From: RGIG8700 sp045535635
GTDB taxonomy: Bacteria > Bacillota > Clostridia > RGIG6154
Reading direction: 5' to 3'
Assembly (NCBI GenBank): GCA_045535635.1
Contig: JAZSLZ010000051.1
Span: 1-6,141, forward strand
DNA length: 6,141 nt
Made by a program: the position numbers and the translations under genes. Below the pieces are notes generated by a model that saw only the letters and a list, made by a program, of their open reading frames with translations, was not told the origin of the DNA and did no database searches. Positions within the stretch are counted from its first letter, which is position 1. Every line of letters starts with the position of its first letter. Below are positions 1 to 6,014 of this stretch, piece after piece.

Positions 1-1363
1 TCTTTGCTGCAGGTTTCTTTTCTGCATCGTCTGCTGCTTTTTTTGTTGTTGTTTTCTTTGCAGCAGGTTTTTTAGCTTCGCCAAGCTTAGCATTAGCAAG
101 GATAAATTCTACTGCTTTTTCAATTTTGCAGTCTTTTTTGATATTTTCTTTATCTTCATCTCTTAATACTTCTTTAGCTTTTTCTGCTTCCATACCGTAA
201 TTCTTTGCTATTTCTTCAATTTTAGCATCGAGTTCAGCTTCAGTAACTTCGATTTTTTCAAGTTCTGCTACTTTTTCAAGAGCAAGTGTGCTCTTAACTG
301 CATTTTCAGCCTGTGGTCTGAACTGTTTCTTGAAGTCCTCCATTGTCATACCTGTGTATTTCTGGTACATTTCAAGGTTCATACCCTGCTGATAAAGTCT
401 CATTTCAAAGTCTCTTAAAAGGCTTTCTGTTCTTGATTCAATCATACCTTCAGGAATGTCAGCTTTCATTTCTGCAACAAGCTTTTCTACTGCTTCATTT
501 TCCATTTCAGCTTTTGCTTTTGCTTCGTTAGCAGCTTTTTTCTTTGCTTTAATGTCAGCTTTTAATTCTTTAAGAGTTTCAAATTCACTTGCATCTTTTG
601 CAAATTCATCATCAAGTTCAGGAAGTTCTTTATAAGAAATCTTGTTAACCTTTACTTTGAACATAGCATCTTTGCCTTTTAATTCAGCAGCGTGATATTC
701 TTCTGGGAATTTAACATTAACTTCAACTTCGTCACCTGTATTTGCACCAACTAACTGATCTTCAAAACCTGGGATAAAGCTGCCTGAACCAATAACAAGG
801 TCAAAGCCTTCGCCTTTGCCGCCTTCAAATGCAACGCCGTCAACAAATCCTTCAAAATCGATGTTAGCTGTGTCGCCTTCTTTAACAGCTCTGTCATCAA
901 CAGTAACCATTCTAGAGTTTCTTTCTCTCATTCTTTCAAGTTCTTCTTTAACGTCTTTTTCAGCAACATCATATTTCTTTTCTTCTACTTCAAGACCTTT
1001 GTAGTTTTTGATTTCAACTTCAGGAACAACATCAACCTTAACTTCAAGAATAAGGTCTTTACCTGAACCTACTTCTTTAACATCAACATCAGGTCTGTCA
1101 ACAGGTTCGATTGCAAGTTCTTTAACTGCTGCTTCATATTCTTCAGGGAATACAAAGTTAATAGCATCATCATAGAAAATAGCTTCTGAATAAATTTTTT
1201 CGATGTATTTTCTTGGAGCTTTACCCTTTCTGAAACCAGGGATGTTGAACTGTTTTACATTTTTTATGTATGACTTCTGCATACCTTCTTCAAATTTTTC
1301 TTTTGCTACAGTAAGTTCAAATTCTACTGTATAACCTTCTTTTTTAATAAATTTAGCGCTCAT
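1..1363 (-). CDS. tig: Trigger factor, ribosome-associated chaperone and peptidyl-prolyl isomerase (3' end outside window)
   Basis: Trigger factor docks at the ribosomal exit tunnel and shields and folds nascent chains in the cytosol. From the ATG at 1363 the frame is open for 454 codons to the left edge without a stop, so the gene is partial. The N-terminal ribosome-binding domain carries the signature GFRKGKAPR at residues 43-51. An FKBP-type isomerase domain spans roughly 155-245, with GDTANIDFEGF starting at G163 and later the stretch IPGFEDQLVG. A long charged helical C-terminal chaperone domain follows to about 426. E. coli Tig is 432 residues. Here the protein continues past 428 into a tail made only of Lys, Ala, Thr, Pro, Asp and Glu, with KKPAAK twice, still open at residue 454. 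A strong GGAGG (1371-1375) lies 7 nt upstream of the ATG and fixes the start. The gene sits 28 nt after the phosphoesterase and may be co-transcribed with thrC. The common clpP/clpX neighbours, if present, would be off the left edge. Identification is secure. Confidence 0.96.
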   Translation of the reverse strand, partial: MSAKFIKKEGYTVEFELTVAKEKFEEGMQKSYIKNVKQFNIPGFRKGKAPRKYIEKIYSEAIFYDDAINFVFPEEYEAAVKELAIEPVDRPDVDVKEVGSGKDLILEVKVDVVPEVEIKNYKGLEVEEKKYDVAEKDVKEELERMRERNSRMVTVDDRAVKEGDTANIDFEGFVDGVAFEGGKGEGFDLVIGSGSFIPGFEDQLVGANTGDEVEVNVKFPEEYHAAELKGKDAMFKVKVNKISYKELPELDDEFAKDASEFETLKELKADIKAKKKAANEAKAKAEMENEAVEKLVAEMKADIPEGMIESRTESLLRDFEMRLYQQGMNLEMYQKYTGMTMEDFKKQFRPQAENAVKSTLALEKVAELEKIEVTEAELDAKIEEIAKNYGMEAEKAKEVLRDEDKENIKKDCKIEKAVEFILANAKLGEAKKPAAKKTTTKKAADDAEKKPAAK

Positions 1364-1370
1364 AGTTTTT

Positions 1371-1375
1371 CCTCC
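1371..1375 (-). promoter_or_regulatory. Shine-Dalgarno site of tig
   Basis: GGAGG on the minus strand, 7 nt before the ATG at 1363. It is the strongest ribosome site in the window, as expected for an abundant chaperone, and it decides the tig start. Confidence 0.85.
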
Positions 1376-1391
1376 GTATTATAAATATAAA

Positions 1392-2072
1392 CTATACAAT
1401 TTTAAATGGGCAAAACTTCAGATAGTCACACGAAACTAACTGATACTTAATACCATCAATCTCTTCGCACACCGCAAATCTGTGTGCATAAGAATGAAGA
1501 TGCCCGTATATACAATATAGCGGCTTAATTTCATCAAATATTTCTTTTATTCCGCAGTATAATTGTTTTTCTTTATTAAATGGTGAATAATGAAGCATAA
1601 GTATTATTTTTTTGCCTGTTTTCTGACCTGCAGAAAGTGTAATCTTAAGTCGTTCACACTCTCTGTTAACAATTTTTTCAGTATCGTTAAAGTCAAAGCC
1701 TTTTGTGGCACAAATAACATAGTCTTCATATTCATAGCAACTGTTATGAATAAAATTTACAGTTTTAAAACCTTTTTCATTTTTAAAGTTATTCAATTTA
1801 TTAAGAGTTTCCCACCAGTAATCGTGGTTACCTTTTGAAATAACTTTAGTTCCGCTAAGCTCATCAACATAGCTTAAATCCTGCGAAAAATCGCTTAAGT
1901 ATGTTGCCCACGAAACATCACCTGGAATTAAAACCAAATCTCTTTCCTGCACAACCTTGTTCCAGTTATATTTCATCTTCTCTTCATATTCATTCCAAAT
2001 ATCTCCAAATTTATTCATTGGTTTTTCAGTTTCAAATGAAAGATGAAGATCAGAAATAGCATAAATGGACAT
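1392..2072 (-). CDS. Calcineurin-like metallophosphoesterase of unknown substrate (COG1768-like)
   Basis: This 226-residue cytosolic protein has no signal peptide or membrane segment and carries the full set of dinuclear-metal motifs of the calcineurin-like phosphoesterase fold. These are D8-x-H10 in ISDLHLSF, G51-D52 in PGDVSWA, G81-N-H-D84 in KGNHDYWW, H161 in LMLHYSP, and G190-H-x-H193 in YGHLHS. All predicted metal ligands are present, so it should be an active phosphohydrolase. The compact length and the GDVSWA and GNHDYWW blocks resemble the predicted phosphohydrolases of COG1768, from memory of that family. The physiological substrate is not known to me. It lies 11 nt after the thrC stop and 28 nt before tig, which suggests co-transcription. 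No good Shine-Dalgarno is visible before the ATG at 2072; the nearest AAGG is inside the last thrC codons, 16 nt away. Translation may therefore depend on coupling to thrC. The fold is secure, the function open. Confidence 0.9.
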   Translation of the reverse strand: MSIYAISDLHLSFETEKPMNKFGDIWNEYEEKMKYNWNKVVQERDLVLIPGDVSWATYLSDFSQDLSYVDELSGTKVISKGNHDYWWETLNKLNNFKNEKGFKTVNFIHNSCYEYEDYVICATKGFDFNDTEKIVNRECERLKITLSAGQKTGKKIILMLHYSPFNKEKQLYCGIKEIFDEIKPLYCIYGHLHSYAHRFAVCEEIDGIKYQLVSCDYLKFCPFKIV

Positions 2073-2083
2073 ATTTCGTTTAA

Positions 2084-3586
2084 TTAAAACCTTAAGAACT
2101 CTTTTACGACATTTAAAAGCTCATCTTTGTTACAAACAACATCATAGATAGGCTCTTTTGTCTTAAGTTCTGCAAGTGATTTAGGAATCTGCTCGTTTGC
2201 AACTCTTGAAAGTTCATCAAGTATTGCAAATTCATCTGCAGCTGCACCGTAATTATCATCATTATTAATTGCTGAAATTACAGATCTGCTGAACTTGAAC
2301 GGACTGGCAGTTGAAGCAATAACAGTTTTTGTTGCATCAGAAGTTTCATCAAGATATTTGTTGTACACGTTCTGGGCAACAGCTGTGTGTGTATCCATAA
2401 CATAACCATATTTATCATAAACTTCTTTAATTGTTGACTTTGTTTCTGCATCTGTTGCAAATCCGCCCCAGAACACTTTATCAATAATAGCCTTGATATC
2501 GTCTGAAACTTTATAATTGCCCTCTGCTTTAAGCTTGTTCATATATTCTGAAACAAGCTCTGAATTTTCTCCACTTGCGTGATATAAAAATCTTTCAAGG
2601 TTACTTGAAATAAGTATGTCCATAGATGGGGAAATAGTAAGATTAAATTCTCTTGTTTTGTTATACTCACCTGTTTTGATAAAGTCTGTAAGAACATTAT
2701 TGCTGTTTGAAGCACAGATAAGCTTGTTAACAGGAAGTCCCATCATTTCAGCATAATATGCAGCTAAAATATTTCCGAAGTTACCTGTTGGTACAACAAA
2801 GTTGATTTTCTCACCAAGTTCAATTTCACCTGCTTTAAGCAAGTCAGCATAAGCAGAGAAATAATATACAATCTGAGGAACAAGTCTGCCCCAGTTTATT
2901 GAGTTCGCAGAAGAAAGCATAAAATTCTTTTCATCTGCAGACTTTTCAAAATCTTTATCAGTAAAAATAGCTTTAACACCATTTTGTGCATCATCAAAAT
3001 TTCCGTTAACGGCAGTTACATTTACGTTGCTTCCTGATTGTGTTACCATCTGAAGCTTCTGTATTTCACTAACACCATCATTTGGATAGAACACATTGAT
3101 TCTTGTACCTTCAACATCTGCAAAGCCTTCAAGTGCAGCTTTTCCTGTATCACCTGATGTAGCAACAAGAATTACAATTTCTTTGTTTACGCCGTTTTTA
3201 ACTAAAGATGTTACAAGGAAATGTGGAAGAATCTGTAGCGCCACATCTTTAAATGCACATGTAGGACCATGCCAGAGTTCAAGAATGTAATTTCCTTTAT
3301 CAAGTTTATATACAGGTGTAATAGAATCAGTGCCGAATTTTTCTTTTGTATAAGCACTGTTTACACAATGATTAATTTCCTCTTCTGAAAAATCTGTAAG
3401 GAACTTCGATAATATAGTTTTTGCTCTTTCTCTGTATGACATATCTGCATAGCTTTGAATTTCGCTCAAATCAAGCTTTGGCATAGAATCCGGCACAAAA
3501 AGTCCGCCGTCTGATGCAAGACCTTTTATGATAGCCTGACCTGATGAAAAAGATATGTCCTTATTTCTTGTACTATTGTATTTCAT
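2084..3586 (-). CDS. thrC: Threonine synthase, PLP-dependent
   Basis: Threonine synthase converts O-phospho-L-homoserine and water to L-threonine and phosphate, the last step of threonine synthesis in the cytosol. Numbered from the ATG at 3586 the protein has 500 residues. The N-terminal motif YNSTRN and GLASDGGLFVP (about 22-32) are typical of ThrC. The PLP Schiff-base lysine is K113 in HGPTCAFKD. The SGDTGKAA loop (144-151) and SSANSINWGR (225-234) follow. The PLP-phosphate loop TGNFGN is at 267-272. The length, above the 428 of E. coli ThrC, fits the longer bacterial/fungal-like group. Three start codons stand in a row: GTG at 3592, ATG at 3589 and ATG at 3586. AGGAG at 3595-3599 leaves 2, 5 and 8 nt to them, so the GTG is unlikely and 3586 fits best, with 3589 possible. 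It has its own candidate promoter and heads a likely unit with the phosphoesterase and tig. No hom or thrB is in the window. Confidence 0.96.
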   Translation of the reverse strand: MKYNSTRNKDISFSSGQAIIKGLASDGGLFVPDSMPKLDLSEIQSYADMSYRERAKTILSKFLTDFSEEEINHCVNSAYTKEKFGTDSITPVYKLDKGNYILELWHGPTCAFKDVALQILPHFLVTSLVKNGVNKEIVILVATSGDTGKAALEGFADVEGTRINVFYPNDGVSEIQKLQMVTQSGSNVNVTAVNGNFDDAQNGVKAIFTDKDFEKSADEKNFMLSSANSINWGRLVPQIVYYFSAYADLLKAGEIELGEKINFVVPTGNFGNILAAYYAEMMGLPVNKLICASNSNNVLTDFIKTGEYNKTREFNLTISPSMDILISSNLERFLYHASGENSELVSEYMNKLKAEGNYKVSDDIKAIIDKVFWGGFATDAETKSTIKEVYDKYGYVMDTHTAVAQNVYNKYLDETSDATKTVIASTASPFKFSRSVISAINNDDNYGAAADEFAILDELSRVANEQIPKSLAELKTKEPIYDVVCNKDELLNVVKEFLRF

Positions 3587-3594
3587 CATCACAA

Positions 3595-3599
3595 CTCCT
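3595..3599 (-). promoter_or_regulatory. Shine-Dalgarno site of thrC, deciding among three start codons
   Basis: AGGAG on the minus strand. It is 2 nt from the GTG, 5 nt from the first ATG and 8 nt from the second, which argues against the longest reading and for initiation at 3586 or 3589. Confidence 0.75.
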
Positions 3600-3618
3600 A
3601 ATACTTTGTATCTTATAT

Positions 3619-3647
3619 ACTATATTACAAAAGTCTGAAAAAATCAA
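3619..3647 (-). promoter_or_regulatory. Candidate sigma-A promoter of thrC
   Basis: On the minus strand TTGATT (3647-3642) and TATAGT (3624-3619) are separated by exactly 17 nt. Four of six -35 bases and five of six -10 bases match the consensus. The predicted start near 3612 leaves a leader of only about 25 nt before the thrC start codon, with the Shine-Dalgarno inside it. That is too short for a threonine attenuator, T-box or riboswitch. The promoter lies just after the candidate terminator of the upstream gene, which supports its role. AT-rich DNA gives chance matches, so confidence is moderate. Confidence 0.6.
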
Positions 3648-3658
3648 GTCTTTTAAGG

Positions 3659-3686
3659 AAAAAATCCCTATTATTCCATAGGAATT
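3659..3686 (-). terminator. Candidate intrinsic terminator overlapping the acetyltransferase stop codon
   Basis: On the minus strand a 7-bp stem (3684-3678 with 3671-3665, including one G-U pair) closes a 6-nt loop and is followed directly by a run of six T (3664-3659). Two more A-U pairs can form at the base by drawing in the first T residues. The tandem stop codons TAA TAG of the acetyltransferase lie in the loop and the descending arm, so the end of the coding region is part of the hairpin. The stem is short and only partly GC, so termination may be incomplete. Confidence 0.55.
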
Positions 3687-4396
3687 CTGAAATTTATGTC
3701 AAATTTTTCGTTATAAAACAGGGCCAGTGCATAAACGCTCTTCCCATTTACAACCGCAAACGACTTTTCTGCTTTTATAAAACTCATATCAGCATTAGAA
3801 AAATCACCGTAAGCCTCGTCAAAAATTATATTATCCTGTAAAATTCTGCCCAGTAAAAGATAATCCTCTCCTTTATATGCACAATAGCCGTAATAATTAA
3901 AATAATATTTCATTACTTCTTCGCCAAAAGAAAAAGAATTATATTTTTTTCTCTCTTTCACATATTCATCAAATTCAATTTTTTCAGGTTTCTCTGTTCC
4001 CTTAAATTGAATTTCCTTAATCTCTGCATATATTTCATCTGTAAATCCTTTTTTTCTGTAAAAATCAAAAAGGCTTTCCTCTGCAGGTCTTAAAAGAAGC
4101 ACATCTGCAGAGCTTTTATAATATTCTTTAATATACTCAAGAACTTCTCTGGCATAGCCTTTTCCTCTGTGATTAAAGTCTGTGGCAACTGCATATATAT
4201 ACCTGCCGCTTCTCTCTCCCACCTTAAAAGGAATAGCAGATGCAGTGGATACAATTATGCCATTTAATTCATAAACAAAAGTATTATTAAAAGGCTTAAT
4301 CATATCAAAAATATCATCAATATTATCTATGTCAAATGTTTCAATAAGAAGCTTTGACAACTCATATATATCTTGGGATTTTGCAAGTCTTATCAT
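3671..4396 (-). CDS. GNAT-family N-acetyltransferase with an unassigned C-terminal half
   Basis: This is a cytosolic protein of 241 residues. The N-terminal half is a GNAT acyl-CoA-dependent transferase fold. It opens with MIRLAKSQDIYELSKLL, has a central strand VYELNGIIVSTASAIPF (41-57), and motif A YIYAVATDFNHRGKGYA (66-82). There R77-G-K-G80 is the pyrophosphate-binding R/Q-x-x-G-x-G/A loop. Motif B is LFDFYRKKGF (109-118). The acceptor substrate cannot be told from the sequence. Residues from about 125 to 241 match no domain I recognise. They are rich in Tyr, Phe and Lys, and could be a degenerate second GNAT-like half or a family-specific extension. The start ATG at 4396 is supported by GAGG at 4404-4407, 7 nt upstream. 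The gene is 41 nt after the flippase stop and probably co-transcribed with it. A terminator hairpin overlaps its end. Family call is firm, function unknown. Confidence 0.88.
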   Translation of the reverse strand: MIRLAKSQDIYELSKLLIETFDIDNIDDIFDMIKPFNNTFVYELNGIIVSTASAIPFKVGERSGRYIYAVATDFNHRGKGYAREVLEYIKEYYKSSADVLLLRPAEESLFDFYRKKGFTDEIYAEIKEIQFKGTEKPEKIEFDEYVKERKKYNSFSFGEEVMKYYFNYYGYCAYKGEDYLLLGRILQDNIIFDEAYGDFSNADMSFIKAEKSFAVVNGKSVYALALFYNEKFDINFRIPME

Positions 4397-4437
4397 ACAA
4401 ACACCTCGTACTTATTTTACCACGATTTCATTAAATA

Positions 4438-5901
4438 TCAAGCATATATTTTCTGCAAAATATATAACAAAACATAATAAACACAAACCACAAGTGTTAT
4501 TCCCTGCCACATTTCAATAGAGAAATATGTTGAGATATAGATTACTGCAAGAGATGCAAACAACGGTATTAAAAACATTTTTGTTTTACTTATTTTAAAT
4601 TTTATCCTTTTTCTTAAAGAGAAAATGCTTAATGCTATATTAATTAATTCGCTGATATAAAGTACAATAATATAACCTGCTGCTCCTGTTTTTGGTATTA
4701 TAAAGCTTATAAGTGCAATACAAAGAAGTGTATCAAAAATATTTATTCTTACTACACTCACCTGACCATCTACACCTTTTAAAATGGAATCTGTAAGAGT
4801 ATCTGCGTACATTATTATAACAAGCGGTGCCATAAGTGTTATGTATATGCCAACATTATAGTTTGAGTATAATCTTTTTCCAAGCTCCACTCCGTATAAT
4901 GTAAATACAGTTGCAACACAAAATGAAAACTCCGCAATTCTTGTGTAAACACCTGTTACAATTTTTGCGATTTTATCATATTGTTTTTTTATAAAGCATC
5001 TTGATATTTCAGGTACAATTAAATTTGCTACAGAACTGCTGATTGCAGTTGGAAACAAAATTACAGGAACTGCCATACCGCTTATTTCACCATAAGACGA
5101 CAAAGCTTCTTTAGATGTAATCCCTGATTTTTCTGCACATCTTGGAATAATAATTTGCTTTATACTTGAAAGAGCTGATTTAAGATAACTGCTTAAAGCA
5201 ACAGGAACAGTAATTTTAAATATCCTGGAGGTTATATCCTTGCTTTTTTTGTTGTTTTTATAACCATAAGCTCCTTTTATGTAAAAAAACATTGCTAAAA
5301 GCATAGAGCTGAATTCACCTGTGATGTTACCAAAAATTATATATGTACAACAGGCTTCAATACTTTGTGGCTCAAAATATTCAAAAAGGCAAATCGTAAC
5401 AGTAATTTTAATGGTATCCTCAATAATCTGCACAAAAGAGCCTTTATAAACTTTTCTCACCGCAGTAAAATAACCATTAAAAACAGAAGAAACAGAAATA
5501 CAGGGAAAACAAAATGCAAGTAGCTTTGTAAACTCAACGCTTAATCTTCCCTGAAAAATGTTAGCCGAAATGAACTCAGCAAATATCCGTATTACGGAAA
5601 AGGAAAGCATTGACAGACACATTGCAAAAATTCCGCATTTAAATACCGCAGTTTTAACACCCTTGTCATTTCCAAGAGAAGCTTCTTCTGAAACAATTCT
5701 GGTTGTGGCAAGAGAAATCCCTGATGTTGCAACGGTAACTGCAAAATTGTAAATTGTCATAACAAGTGCAAAAATTCCCATTCCTTCTGAAAGAAGCTTG
5801 GAGGAAATATAAACATTGTATCTTACAAATACTGCTCTTAACAATATAGATGTCAATGACATAACCAATGCATTACAAATAAAAAGTTTAGTGTTTTTCA
5901 T
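4438..5901 (-). CDS. MOP-superfamily flippase, SpoVB/YkvU-like polysaccharide or lipid-linked precursor transporter
   Basis: This is an integral cytoplasmic-membrane protein of 487 residues with about 12 to 14 hydrophobic segments spread over the whole length. The first is at about 6-26, then 42-65, 85-111, 127-145 and so on, ending with TLVVCVYYVLLYIL. The N-terminal half has the pattern of SpoVB-like proteins: GMGIFALVMTIYNFAVTVATSGISLATTRIVSEE, given here only for residues 41-60 as GMGIFALVMTIYNFAVTVAT, followed by SGISLATTRIVSEE. Members of this branch of the MATE/MurJ superfamily move lipid-linked sugars across the membrane. SpoVB is tied to spore cortex assembly in Bacillus. I do not assign a specific substrate, and the gene alone does not prove sporulation. 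The ATG at 5901 is the longest possible start, since an in-frame stop lies at 5913-5911. No clear Shine-Dalgarno precedes it, and the next Met at residue 14 has none either. It leads the unit with the acetyltransferase and is divergent from the tRNA. Confidence 0.87.
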   Translation of the reverse strand: MKNTKLFICNALVMSLTSILLRAVFVRYNVYISSKLLSEGMGIFALVMTIYNFAVTVATSGISLATTRIVSEEASLGNDKGVKTAVFKCGIFAMCLSMLSFSVIRIFAEFISANIFQGRLSVEFTKLLAFCFPCISVSSVFNGYFTAVRKVYKGSFVQIIEDTIKITVTICLFEYFEPQSIEACCTYIIFGNITGEFSSMLLAMFFYIKGAYGYKNNKKSKDITSRIFKITVPVALSSYLKSALSSIKQIIIPRCAEKSGITSKEALSSYGEISGMAVPVILFPTAISSSVANLIVPEISRCFIKKQYDKIAKIVTGVYTRIAEFSFCVATVFTLYGVELGKRLYSNYNVGIYITLMAPLVIIMYADTLTDSILKGVDGQVSVVRINIFDTLLCIALISFIIPKTGAAGYIIVLYISELINIALSIFSLRKRIKFKISKTKMFLIPLFASLAVIYISTYFSIEMWQGITLVVCVYYVLLYILQKIYA

Positions 5902-5940
5902 ATTAAAAGCTTATGTAGGTTCACACAAAATATGAAATTA

Positions 5941-5960
5941 AAAAAAATAATTATTTTTTT
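5941..5960. repeat. Perfect 20-nt A/T-only palindrome in the divergent intergenic region
   Basis: Seven A, then TAATTA, then seven T reads identically on both strands. It lies between the flippase start and the tRNA promoter, in a stretch with further A and T tracts (5954-5960, 5962-5968). It overlaps the candidate flippase -10 box and sits upstream of the tRNA -35 box where an UP element would be. It may act as curved or UP-element DNA. A protein-binding site is also possible, but base composition alone makes such palindromes less surprising here. Confidence 0.5.
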
Positions 5961-5978
5961 CAAAAAAAGTATTGACAA
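5950..5978 (-). promoter_or_regulatory. Candidate promoter of the flippase/acetyltransferase unit
   Basis: On the minus strand TTGTCA (5978-5973) and AATAAT (5955-5950) are 17 nt apart, each one base off consensus. The expected start near 5943 gives a leader of about 40 nt before the ATG at 5901. The -35 box shares five base pairs with the -35 box of the tRNA promoter on the other strand. This is a sequence match only; the AT-rich context lowers confidence. Confidence 0.4.
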
Positions 5979-6000
5979 CTTCAAATTTCTTTGTTATAAT
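5972..6000 (+). promoter_or_regulatory. Consensus sigma-A promoter of the tRNA-Ser gene
   Basis: TTGACA (5972-5977) and TATAAT (5995-6000) are both perfect matches with the optimal 17-nt spacer. A/T tracts lie upstream at the place of an UP element. The start is expected near 6007, about 8 nt before the mature tRNA 5' end. A full-consensus promoter is usual for stable RNA genes and fits the adjacent tRNA. Confidence 0.92.
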
Positions 6001-6014
6001 CAATCTTGCGTTTT

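Noticed and set aside
343..1004. Short plus-strand reading frames (343-531, 816-1004) opposite tig
   Set aside because: They are antisense to a certain, strongly conserved gene, show low-complexity Ser/Leu-rich translations, and have no ribosome site or family resemblance.
1378..1406. TATAAT (1383-1378) with TTTAAA 17 nt upstream as a tig promoter
   Set aside because: Transcription would start near 1371, inside the tig Shine-Dalgarno, so the transcript would lose its ribosome site. Probably a chance match in AT-rich DNA.
1590..1838. Plus-strand 82-codon frame opposite the phosphoesterase
   Set aside because: It is a mirror of the phosphoesterase coding strand. The Phe/Val-rich translation reflects Lys/Asn codons on the other strand and has no recognisable start signals.
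2278..2484. Minus-strand frame inside thrC in another phase (68 codons)
   Set aside because: It is Gln/Leu-rich out-of-frame translation of thrC without a ribosome site; thrC itself is intact across it.
3587..3612. Threonine leader peptide, T-box or riboswitch before thrC
   Set aside because: Only about 25 nt separate the predicted transcription start from the start codon, and no Thr-rich reading frame or structured element fits.
3631..3658. Imperfect inverted repeat between the acetyltransferase and thrC (AAAAGACT...AGACTTTT-like) as a second terminator or operator
   Set aside because: The stem has internal mismatches, lacks a T run on its 3' side and overlaps the thrC -35 region and spacer; low-complexity A/T explains it.
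4414..4441. TTGATA-16-TAAAAT with an extended TG before the acetyltransferase
   Set aside because: The boxes are good, but the start would fall at about 4407, at the first base of the Shine-Dalgarno, leaving almost no leader. It cannot be excluded as a weak internal promoter, but I do not claim it.
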